Shown here one piece after another: positions 43,453-52,525 of a stretch of 64,000 nucleotides of DNA. The notes below the pieces were generated by a model. The model had not been told where the DNA came from. It saw only the letters and a program-made list of their open reading frames with translations, and did no database searches. How positions within the stretch are numbered: position 1 is the first letter of the stretch; each line of letters starts with the position of its first letter. The position numbers and the translations under genes were made by a program. The stretch lies in NCBI GenBank assembly GCA_002803225.1, contig NXFV01001809.1, forward strand, positions 1 through 64,000, in the 5' to 3' direction. The stretch is from Gamarada debralockiae (taxonomy: Eukaryota; Ascomycota; Leotiomycetes; Helotiales; Hyphodiscaceae).

Positions 43453-45282
43453 TTACTTGCCAACGCAGAATCTTTAAAAATTAGTCGTGCCCAGTGAAAG
43501 AGCAAAGGGGGATTAGAACTTACTTCTCAAAGACAACTCCCAGCACCTCCTCAACATCACCTGCCTCACCTCGCCCAGTGATCCGTGACAAGCAGTTCGC
43601 AGCGGAGCGCAGATGCTCAGCGGCGAGGACGATGTCGCATTCCCTGCTGTCGTTAGAGATTGAAGCTTCGTCTACGAAAGCGTCGAGGTGTTGGGAACAG
43701 GAGGAAAGAAGTTGGCGTTGGCGTTCAGTCACGCCGAGGAGGTCTTCGAGATCGGTTGGGAGCTCAGTCATGTTTTCGAAGGTTTTGACGAGGTTTTTAA
43801 CGAAGAGATTGATGTTACCAAATTCACCTCCAATTGACTTCCCTTGGGCTTCTTTGCAAGATATGGCAATGAGAGGGACGTTTGGTGTCGATAAAGAACT
43901 CTTGAAATCGGTCAACAACGGGTCAAGGACTTCGGACGGAACGCAGTCGCATTTGTTGACTACCAGGAGTGATTGTTGAGCTTTCGCAGCAATCGACAGT
44001 GTCTCGGTGTCGTAGCGCACGAACCACTTCTCCGGATTACTCGTTGGCTCGACAGAAGCAAGAGCAATGATCACATCAGACTCGCTCGCTTTTGCCTTCG
44101 CTCGTCTGATACCCTCTTGTTCGACATCTCCTATCACAGCAGCCGACCCTAAACTCTGTTCAAACTTCGCAGAATGTGTTCTCAGACCAGCTGTATCTGC
44201 GAATGTGCACAAATAGCCTCTGATATCAAGACTAACTTCGACAATGTCTCTCGTAGTCCCCGCTTCCTGGCTGACGATCGACGCTTCTCTCCCAACGATC
44301 TGATTCAGCAACGAGCTCTTCCCAGCATTCGGCGGCCCAAGCAAAGATATTCGAATGCCCCTCTTCAACAGCTCCCCTCGATGGCTTGCAATTTCGTGCG
44401 AAGCGATTGACTCCAACATGAGCATAACCTGGGCCGTCACGTTCGAGAGCAACTCCGCAGGCGATTCGTCAAAATACTGATCCTCTGAGAAGTCAATCAG
44501 AGCCTCTAATTCCCCTCGAGCATGCAAAAGCTGTTGTCGCCATCCCTCATATATTCGACCTAGATTCCCAGAGTTTCCTCGCACAGCAGCACGACGTTGC
44601 TGCTCTGTTTCAGCGGACAGTGTGTCACTTAATGCCTCCACTTGTGCCAAATCAAGCCTGTCGTTCAGAAAGGCGCGTCGGGTGAATTCGCCTGGTTCAG
44701 CATATCGAATGGGCAGCTTCGAAGGACATTGTGGGATGGCAGACAACACTGCTTTCACAGTCGCAGGTCCACCGTGTATGTGTAGTTCCAGGACATCTTC
44801 CCCGGTGACGGTTTTCGGCGCCGGGAAGTATAGCACCAAGGCGTCTGAGTCGAGGATATTTGTTGGTACTTTTGGATGGTAGAGGGTTCGAAGGGAGGCA
44901 TATCGGGGTTTTGGAATCGATGACTTCCGACAGAGGCTTTGGTAGATCTACATCTGTTAGATCGGATGTAAACTTGTAAGGTGAAGCTTACATCGAGGCA
45001 TGAAGGTCCAGAAATGCGGACAATGGCTATTCCTGCTCTGCCAGGGGCCGTCGATAGCGCGTATATGGTATCGTCCCCGAGTACCAGTGGTTCTCTTGAG
45101 CTAGAATGGCGATACCATTGTTGGGAAAGTTTGCGCGGAAGTGATCGCAAGATAGAGGTCCTCAAAGGAGACGCGACGAAGCTTAGGGCCGAAGTCCTCT
45201 GCGAAATGACTGGGACCCGAATATTGTACGAGAAGACATTTCGTCGATATAATCTAGCCTTCGATGAAGCATTTTGGAGCAT
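43453..45282 (-). CDS. MSS1: Mitochondrial tRNA modification GTPase (MnmE/MSS1/GTPBP3)
   Basis: Model: complement(join(43453..43471, 43524..44947, 44992..45282)), 577 aa, divisible by three. Exon 1 has an Arg/Ser-rich mitochondrial presequence and the N-domain segment TIYALSTAPGRAGIAIVRIS. A 44-nt intron joins GPSCLD to IYQSLCRKSSIPKPRYAS. The N-domain continues with VTGEDVLELHIHGGPATVKA. G-domain motifs: GPPNAGKSSLLNQ (G1), GTTRDIVE (G2), DTAGLR (G3) and NKCD (G4). A 52-nt intron then leads to a 19-nt last exon, completing VFEK-FCVGK with the catalytic Cys of the C-x-G-K motif. With its partner MTO1 it installs the cmnm5-type modification at U34 of mitochondrial tRNAs. Without the last intron the protein would lack the Cys. 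Confidence 0.93.
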
Positions 45283-45670
45283 TGACTCAATATCCCAAAG
45301 AACAATAATTTGGATTGCCGGGAGGAAATCAATCCGCCTTCTTCTTCTAGATTTGACGAAGTCCGATCACGTGATCTACACAATAGGTCGACTGGCTCGG
45401 CTTCCGTACTCGTAGTGAGGTGAGGATATATTTCGAGGAAACCCACGCCGAGAACTTCGACTCGCAGGCCGAATAGAAAAGTCAAGATGGCTGTACTTGG
45501 ATACGCCTATGGATACTATGCCACGAAACTAGGAATTAGATTTTAGTAGAGAATATGGCTTTTTAAGAAGTATCTTCGAGCATCTGGCATATTTCTCTCG
45601 TCAGTCATCGGTGTCTCAACCCCAGAAGGTCTATGCTCATCCAGAATCCGGCTGTTTATTATTCATAGAT
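45283..45670. other. Intergenic region between divergent genes
   Basis: Shared upstream region of the MnmE gene (minus) and the following regulator (plus). Nothing else supported. Confidence 0.4.
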
Positions 45671-47480
45671 ATGGGTAAGAAGACCAAGGACTTACAGTCT
45701 CTGGTTTCAAAGCCCTCCCGTCGTGGTAGGACATTCACAGTCTGTCTTTTAAAACCCCTTCTTCTCGATCTGCAGCTGACTTCGATGACTAGGGATGCTA
45801 TAATTGTCGTGCAAGAAAGGTCAAATGCAATGAGGCCATTCCTGAATGCGCACCCTGTAAGAAGCGCGGCATCACCTGTAGTGGGTACCAATCAAGACTT
45901 GTCTGGGTGATCTCAGATCAGAAGTCCTACCAACCAAATGGGAGACGCTTCCTTCGGTGTGGTTCGTTCCTTCAGTCCTTCTTATTGTTTTAGTGCTTAT
46001 CAATCTACAATCTACATGGAATAAGACTCCTGTCATGAGCTCCGAGGAGCTTGAATACTTCGTATCTCTGTGTGATGCCGCTCAGTACGTCAAAGGCTCT
46101 ACGGTAGAATGGCGCTCTGAATCCCGAATCCCCTTTGGAGCTTTTCCCAGCAAGACCAATTGTCTGCAATCCATGCCCAGCCCGTGCAAGCTTTCCCGAA
46201 GCCTAATTTACGGGACCACCTTGAAGGATGAGAAGGCATTTCTCTTCCAGCATTACACCAATCATGTGGCATATCTCATGATGCCCTACGAAGATTCTCG
46301 CAATCCTTGGCAGTCATCGTATCCAGCAGTCGCTTTGTACCACATGTCTAAACATCAGCGATCCTTATGCATGGCCCTACTTGCCCAAGCCGCCTTCAAT
46401 TTAGCCCACCTTGGATGTCAACATGACCGGATGCTGGAGATGGGCACAGAGTATTACACTATTGCTATGGAAGAACTTCGAGGCACTCTTATGGAACAGC
46501 AGAAAGATTATGGAACAGCAGAAAGATTATGGCGCTTTTGTTGCCTGTATCATGACATTGATGTTTGTCGAGGTATGCTGATCTTTGTTTGTAACTGGTT
46601 ATGTCTTCGGCTTGCTGATCCGCGACAGATCTACAGCGGAAATTCTCGTGCATGGAGAGCACATTTCGAGGGCGCATGGAGCTTCCTCGTGGAGCAGCAA
46701 AACTTTCTGCCCTGGACCGTATCCATATTCGCAGAATCGACGACTCAAAGTCTTTGCCTCATCAAAATAGTCAGCGACACTTCAAGAGTAGATGAAGAGC
46801 CGCGAACTTTTGACTATGCCGCAGCCCCCGAGCAGGAAAGGCTCGTATCCTCTATATCGTCATCCTCATTACTTGGGTTTACCATAGGCGCTACCCGAGC
46901 GTTGATCACATGCATCGCAGACATCAGACGTCTTGCTCATGGACCCAAAACTGGCATCTCTACCCAAATAATCAATGATGCTGTTCATGATCTGCTTGAG
47001 CGTCTCGACCAGTGTCGTCAGATGTCAGCAAACAGCGCCTTGGCCGAATCGGACTCCGAGAATTCCAACAATAGCAAGATGGCGCTTTACCATTTGAACG
47101 CATTTATTGCTGCTACTTACATTTATCTATATCAAATACTGTTTGATCTTCCTCCAAGTCATGTCCAACAGTACGTGGCTGAAGCCTTCCACAATATCCA
47201 GGCGTACTTTGCTCTCGGTGATGGAAACTTCTCCCTTTGGCCAGCGTTCATTGCAGCTACAGCAGCTTATGAACCTTCCGACGTAGAAGCGGCGAAGACA
47301 TGGTTGAAAAGTTCTTCACAAGTGGGGATAGGAAACCGGATCAAGGTCCAAGCCGTAATCGAAGAAGTCTGGCGGCTGCGGGAAATCACCTTCATCGAAA
47401 CTGGTCAAGGCACTGGATCCATAATTATTGACTGGAGAGATGTGATGCGGAAACTTAGTCTCGATATTCTTTTAGTCTGA
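45671..47480 (+). pseudogene. Zn2Cys6 transcription factor, disrupted by a 19-bp tandem duplication
   Basis: A likely start is ATG 45671 (MGKKTKDLQSL). The zinc cluster exon begins at 45793 after ACTAG: GCYNCRARKVKCNEAIPECA then PCKKRGITCSGYQ. The joins on both sides of this exon are not resolved; a 32-nt GT-AG gap near 45960 fits the frames but is very short. The regulator domain then runs STWNKTPVMSSEELEYFVSL, LFQHYTNHVAYLMMPYEDSR, and later AWRAHFEGAWSFLVEQQ. At 46491-46528 a 19-bp unit is present twice. With one copy the frame would read DYGAFVACIMTLMFVE and splice through a 56-nt intron (46573-46628) into IYSGNSRAWR, matching the family. With two copies the frame is shifted, and the apparent long open frame crosses the intron in the wrong frame. 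Function of targets unknown. Confidence 0.65.
46491..46528. repeat. 19-bp tandem duplication inside the regulator gene
   Basis: ATGGAACAGCAGAAAGATT occurs twice in direct succession (46491-46509, 46510-46528), followed by ATGG again. Since 19 is not a multiple of three, it changes the frame before a family-conserved segment. Confidence 0.9.
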
Positions 47481-47506
47481 CACCTCTTATTGTCACATTC
47501 GAGTCC

Positions 47507-48064
47507 CTACATCAGCTTCTTCATCGAATCAGCGTCTTTGGGTTCGATGAATAGCGACGTCGCCGTCGCAATCAATATCTCAGGTGTTCCCAGCTTCTTC
47601 ACACTCGCTTTCACCCAGGCCTTCCTACCTTCAACCTTCTCCGTGGCTGCTTCGATAAGAACAACTCCTGGAACATGCATAGGCGCTCGATAGGAAATGT
47701 CCAGGCCAGCGGTCACTGCCACTCGATTTTCTAATAGGGGGAAGCAGCTACGGCCCATGCATTCGTCGAGAAGAACAGCAAGAAGACCGCCATGCATCAT
47801 TCCACTGTGTCCCGCTAGTCCAGCACCAAGATAGTAGAAGGCGTTTAAGGAGCCTGCTTCATTGTCAACGAAGACAAAGGGCGATATTGGAAGACCGTTC
47901 GCGACCGACAGTGTGCTCGCAGTGAGGTGGTTTGAGGTGTCTTCTGGATGGATGAGCAGGACCATTCTTTGCTCGTGGATGGTGGAACAGGATCGCCACT
48001 CGGAGATTGGTGGATAGGATTCGACTTGGTTGGCGAATTGCTCTTCAGTGGTAGGAGCAGCCAT
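47507..48064 (-). CDS. Hotdog-fold (PaaI-like/4HBT) thioesterase
   Basis: Intact single-exon 185-aa protein starting MAAPTTEEQFANQVESYPPI. The hotdog helix motif GHSGMMHGGLLAVLLDECMG and the strand ENRVAVTAGLDISYRAPMHV are typical of the PaaI/4HBT superfamily, with a conserved Gly-rich HGG turn and an Asp/Glu in the helix. Such enzymes hydrolyse acyl-CoA thioesters, often medium-chain or aryl substrates; the substrate is unknown here. It has no targeting peptide. It is divergent from the hydratase/CoA-ligase fusion, 847 bp apart, so the pair may act in one acyl-CoA route: ligase makes the thioester, hydratase modifies it, thioesterase releases it (inference). Confidence 0.85.
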   Translation of the reverse strand: MAAPTTEEQFANQVESYPPISEWRSCSTIHEQRMVLLIHPEDTSNHLTASTLSVANGLPISPFVFVDNEAGSLNAFYYLGAGLAGHSGMMHGGLLAVLLDECMGRSCFPLLENRVAVTAGLDISYRAPMHVPGVVLIEAATEKVEGRKAWVKASVKKLGTPEILIATATSLFIEPKDADSMKKLM

Positions 48065-48911
48065 GAGATCCGTGGATCTTGGTAAAATATTCTGATCAGA
48101 TAAGGTGATGGGGAGTCGAAATCTGTGGAGATGCCGAGATATATCAATACTGGTCTCTTTTTGACCGATTATTGCTAGATATCATTGCAAGTTATCTTAC
48201 TTTCCTGCTTCGTTAAGAGAGCTCGGCGTGAGTTTCATACCCGATAGCCCGGGACAGTTTCCCAAAGCGAGTGGACGACCACTTCCAATTTAATTTTCGG
48301 AACTACAATCTGTCTTCCATAATATCGATCACCGTCATAAATTCATCTTCCTCTTGCTCAAGATCGAGCGACCAATAGTGGGCCTTTTGTGGACTTTTGA
48401 AAGGTTATTCGGCGATGCTAGAGTGCTATTGGTTGGAAGTCCTCGGCATAGGTTTCCTCATACATGGCACTAGTTTTACCACTTCCTATTTCAGCAATTT
48501 TGAGAGGACTTTGCACTTCATTTCGCTATGAGATACTTCAGCAATGCGTCGATTCTTCGATTATGTCCATGGCAAATGTTTCGCACTGAATTACCCCGCA
48601 CCGCTGTTGAAGACAACCTACCCGTCATTGGCGTTTGAGATAGCCACGTCAATTATTTCGGTCTGGGTTATTGAGCCTCTCTACCTCCGGATTATTTGTA
48701 AATCAAGGCGGTGATTGCTGTCTTTCGTGCAGAGTAAGCACGCATTCAAATTTTCACTTGTTGATTGATACCTCCGCGGTGGACTTCCATATCTTTTTGG
48801 GGTTCCAGTTGGATCTTTGCGTCAGCTTATATATCGCACATATCTTCGAAGACGTCGACTGAAACAGTTATTGTTCTCTATCACCTTCACACCATACACA
48901 CTGTCGAAAAT
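48065..48911. promoter_or_regulatory. Divergent promoter region, thioesterase / hydratase-ligase fusion
   Basis: 847 bp between two divergent start codons. The open frame of the fusion gene extends upstream of its chosen ATG (to 48765) without a start. I see no specific binding site I can name. Confidence 0.4.
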
Positions 48912-51209
48912 ATGCCGTCTCCAACAATCCTCATAGATTGTGTGTCAACAGCCATCGTCAAAATCACCCTCAATCGTCCTCAAGCACTGAACGCCCTCAA
49001 TGTCGACCTTCTCACCAGTCTATGCGATGCACTACGAGCGAATTCAAAAGCTCAAATAATCATCCTCGAAGGAGCTGGTGACCGATCCTTTTGCGCCGGA
49101 GAAGATCTCAAGCAAACTCTCGCTCCCAAAACAGGCTCTGCCGAAGAACTTCGCCTCGCTTTCGAAAAGCTGCAAGATCTGACTCGGCTCACTTCATCAT
49201 CGTCCGCTATTGTCATTGCTGCTATTCAAGGATATGCTATTGGAGGTGGCGCTGAAATTGCTTTGGCAGCCGACTTTGTCATTGGAGGCCCGAACACAAA
49301 ATATCGGTTTCCAGAAGTTCCAATTGGTCACGCAGCTACTGGCGGTATCACTTTGAGGCTGGTGTCAATGGTCGGATTGCTCAAGGCCAAACAGCTCTTC
49401 CTCACTGGACGTTGGGTTGATGCAGAGGAGAGTTTGAGAATCGGACTTCTCACTGAACTTGTTGACGATCCAAAAGCTAGAGCGTTGGAATTGGCATTTG
49501 AGCTGGCCAAGATGCCAGCTGTATCGGCTTCCACCTCGAAGAGTTCCCTGGAGCGTGCCACCTTCCCGAACATGGAGGCTGTGCTAGCCGATGAGATCAA
49601 TGTTGCGAGCTATTGCTTCTCTTTCGGGGATGCTGAGAAAGCATTCTCCGACTTCGCGAAGAGAAAGACTTCGCCAAGTCCCATCGCGGAAGATTTGAAC
49701 ACCACACTCAGCAACGCCGTCAAGCAACATCCAACCAGCACATTCCTCCGGTTTTCTGGTTCAGATGTGACCTTTGAAGAATTCAACGAAACAGTTTCAA
49801 AGCTCGCAGGTGGATTGAAGAGCTTGGGTGTTCAGTCCGGTGACAAGGTCTTGGTCATGATGAGGAACAGCATTGAAATGGTTCACACGTGGTTTGCAGC
49901 AAATAGGCTTGGAGCAGTCTGGGTGCCTATCAATTCGGAGTTGAAGTCAATCACATTGAAGCACGTTGTTGAAGCTGCTGAAGCCAAGATCGCTATCGTA
50001 GACGAGGAGTTCATTGCCGACATCGAATCAACGATCGTCTTTGACGCAGACGAAATAATCATTAAAGGAGGCTCGACCGGCAGCCAGCTTTCGCATCTTT
50101 ACAGCCGAGGAATCCCCATCACCGAGCCTGTCACAGTCTTGCCATCAACGATATCAGCATATCTCTACACGTCCGGCACAACAGGTCGTTCAAAGCCCTG
50201 TATTCTCTCCCACCAATATTTCATCAATCAAGCTTCTATGCTCATCAAATCCTTCTCGATCACCTCCGCCGATGTCCTCTACTGTCCGTTCCCGCTTTTC
50301 CACGCCGACGCAACAGCACTCACCACGATCCCCGCGCTCCTCACAGGCGCCACGGCAGCACTATCCGTACGTTTCAGCGCCTCCAAGTTCTGGGATGAGA
50401 TCCGAGAATGCAAAGCTACTATCTACGACTTCATGGGTGCGACACTGGCACTAACCTACAAGCAACTGCCTTCTCCATCAGACAGAAATCATAATGTGCG
50501 TTTTGGGTGGGGCGTGCCAGTCCCATCTTGGGCCGCGGATTACGAAGCGCGCTTTGGACATCCCATCAAAGAACTATATGGTAGTGTGGAAGCCGGTGTA
50601 CCGATTATTCAGACTGGCGAACGTGTGACTGGCTCTTGCGGGAAGGTGTTACCTGGATACAGCATCCGTATCGCAGACTCCAACGACATACCCCTCCCAC
50701 CAAACACACCAGGCAACCTTCTCCTTCGTACAGATACCCCGAATGCATTTTTCAAAGGTTATTTCGGGTCCCCCGAAAAGACTCTGGAAGCCATGTCAAA
50801 TCTCTGGTTCCACACGGGTGATCTCGCTAGACTCGACGGAGCCGGCAATGTCTTCTTCCTTGGGCGAACGAAAGACGTCATAAGAAGGAGGGGCGAGAAT
50901 GTGAATGCGTTTGAAGTTGAGGAGGAGTTGTTGCGCCATCCCGATGTAGTGAGTGTGGCTTCTATTGCGGTGCCAAGCGAGCTTGGTGATGGTACTGAGG
51001 ATGAGATCAAGGCTGTTGTTGTCATGAGGGTCGGGAGTGAGGTTGATGAGAAGGGACTTTGGGAGTGGGCGAAGGCAAATATGGCGAGATTCCAGGTTCC
51101 GAGCGTTATTGAGTTTGTGCAGGAGCTGAAGAGAACGCCGACGGGGAAGGTGGAGAAGGGTGAGTTAAGAAGGGCGGGTGGTGTGAGTTTTGACGGCAAT
51201 GGAAGATAG
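48912..51209 (+). CDS. Enoyl-CoA hydratase / acyl-CoA ligase fusion enzyme
   Basis: Intact single-exon 765-aa protein; start MPSPTILIDCVSTAIVKITL. The N-terminal ~250 residues are a crotonase: NRPQALNALN, RSFCAGEDLK (oxyanion-hole), GYAIGGGAEIALAADF and FPEVPIGHAATGGITLRL. Both Glu positions used by true hydratases (GGGAE and the PE of FPEV) are kept. The remaining ~500 residues are an adenylate-forming ligase: YLYTSGTTGRSKPCILSH (P-loop), LYGSVEAGVP, LWFHTGDLARLD, RRRGENVNAFEVEEEL and PTGKVEKGELRR with the catalytic Lys. CaiD- and CaiC-like proteins (crotonobetaine/carnitine CoA chemistry) are the closest pair I can name, but the substrate is not determinable. No peroxisomal SKL-type end (ends DGNGR). 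Divergent from a thioesterase, suggesting one pathway. Confidence 0.88.
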   Translation: MPSPTILIDCVSTAIVKITLNRPQALNALNVDLLTSLCDALRANSKAQIIILEGAGDRSFCAGEDLKQTLAPKTGSAEELRLAFEKLQDLTRLTSSSSAIVIAAIQGYAIGGGAEIALAADFVIGGPNTKYRFPEVPIGHAATGGITLRLVSMVGLLKAKQLFLTGRWVDAEESLRIGLLTELVDDPKARALELAFELAKMPAVSASTSKSSLERATFPNMEAVLADEINVASYCFSFGDAEKAFSDFAKRKTSPSPIAEDLNTTLSNAVKQHPTSTFLRFSGSDVTFEEFNETVSKLAGGLKSLGVQSGDKVLVMMRNSIEMVHTWFAANRLGAVWVPINSELKSITLKHVVEAAEAKIAIVDEEFIADIESTIVFDADEIIIKGGSTGSQLSHLYSRGIPITEPVTVLPSTISAYLYTSGTTGRSKPCILSHQYFINQASMLIKSFSITSADVLYCPFPLFHADATALTTIPALLTGATAALSVRFSASKFWDEIRECKATIYDFMGATLALTYKQLPSPSDRNHNVRFGWGVPVPSWAADYEARFGHPIKELYGSVEAGVPIIQTGERVTGSCGKVLPGYSIRIADSNDIPLPPNTPGNLLLRTDTPNAFFKGYFGSPEKTLEAMSNLWFHTGDLARLDGAGNVFFLGRTKDVIRRRGENVNAFEVEEELLRHPDVVSVASIAVPSELGDGTEDEIKAVVVMRVGSEVDEKGLWEWAKANMARFQVPSVIEFVQELKRTPTGKVEKGELRRAGGVSFDGNGR

Positions 51210-51262
51210 TGGTTCTTAGAACACCGCTGTAGTGCAATGGATGTCATCTAAAGGTTAAGATA

Positions 51263-52233
51263 CTAGGAGTGGTTTGTAAAGAGAGGACTTCTCCTAGCCA
51301 GTATCAAAGCCCCTCCCCACTCGACCCCGATTTCCGCCTCCATCCACTCCGCCATACTCAACCTGCTCCAACTGCTCTCTGCTTTCCATATACCCTTCAT
51401 CATTCCATCAATCACATCCCCACTCAATCCACCTCTGGACGGCTTCCTATCTGGATGCGCCGCACACCACTCATGGACCGCCCTCTAAGTTCTCATGAAG
51501 GCCTCCATTTCACCGATCCTCAATTTCTTCCTCAGAAGCACATTCTCTTCGCTCCCTTTCCGCTTCCCCGATACAGAACTAAACTCAGCACGTACCATAT
51601 CCTCCCAATCCGCAGCTCGGGGTACAACATCCCGCAACTTTTCCCAACAATGCTCGATCCAGGCTGCAGCCAATACGTACCCAACTCCCAGTCCTCTTTC
51701 CCTTCCACGTAACTCCGCAGAACTGCATCGGTAGCAGGAGTCAAGCAGCACATACCTATCATAACTCCAAACTGCCACCGTTCCACCAATCCTCACACAC
51801 CTCCGCATCTCCGCCCAGAACTTGGTTGATCAAACCAATGCACCGCTTGAGTAGCGACGACTAAATCAGCGGCTCCATCTGGTACAAATGGTAGGAACTC
51901 TGTGCTACTTTGATGGAACTTAATGTTTGGGTAGAAGGATAAGTGTAAGTGCTTGAGCCATCATGCCGACTGAGGGGCCGACGCCTAGAATACGTGTGAA
52001 TTTGGGGGCGAATTGCCGTGCTACAAGGCCGTGGCCGGTCCCGAGATCGAGATAGATGGTGCGCGGGCCGTCGTGGTGGTAGGTTATGATACGGTCATAG
52101 GTGACTGTTGATTGAGCGGGGTGGAATGCAGCATACGAAATGGCTGGGAATAAGGATTTTCTGGAGAATGTGAGCCTCCTTCACGTCACGTGAGGGGATA
52201 TAGGGGAAGGAATACCTACCCAAAAGTCGCCAT
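51263..52233 (-). pseudogene. Trans-aconitate/UbiE-type methyltransferase pseudogene
   Basis: Start ATG 52233 gives MATFG; an intron beginning GTAGGT joins KSLFPAISYAAFHPAQ. SAM motif I is intact: IYLDLGTGHGLVARQFAPKF then TRILGVGPSVGMMAQA. A frame change follows, then YPNIKFHQSSTEFLPFVPDG and AADLVVATQAVHWFDQP. Another frame change gives KFWAEMRRCVRIGGTVAVWS, then another VLRSYVEGKEDWELGTYWLQ, then KLRDVVPRAADWEDMVRAEF. A TAG replaces the Trp expected after EAFMRT; beyond it AVHEWCAAHPDRK and AEIGVEWGGALILARR close at TAG 51263. The domain order matches fungal TMT1-like methyltransferases. At least four frame changes plus one nonsense codon. Confidence 0.75.
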
Positions 52234-52525
52234 TGGCTCTGGCACTTTTTTTATTTTTTATGATCTTTCGAATATTGAGGATAGTTTGCGAACTGGGTAA
52301 AATGACGTTGTGCCAAAGAACTCAAAGTGGAGCGTCAAGTTCTTGACAACGACAGCTATATATCCGATGCTCTTGCAAACTCATTCATGGGCTAGCGTTC
52401 ACTTCTGACAGTGATGCTAGCACAGACAGAAGGATACATATTTTTGTGCGGGAACATACCGTTATTCAACCAATGCATCTTTGCATCGACATAAGCACTT
52501 TCCTCCGAATCGCTTATTCACAGTC
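52234..52525. other. Short spacer between two pseudogenes
   Basis: Presumed 5' flank of the methyltransferase pseudogene and 3' flank of the regulator pseudogene. No gene or repeat seen. Confidence 0.4.

Noticed and set aside
45957..47480. A single intact 507-residue exon for the second Zn2Cys6 regulator
   Set aside because: Residues read from 46510 to 46628 do not fit the family; the frame is an artefact of the 19-bp duplication plus an unspliced intron.
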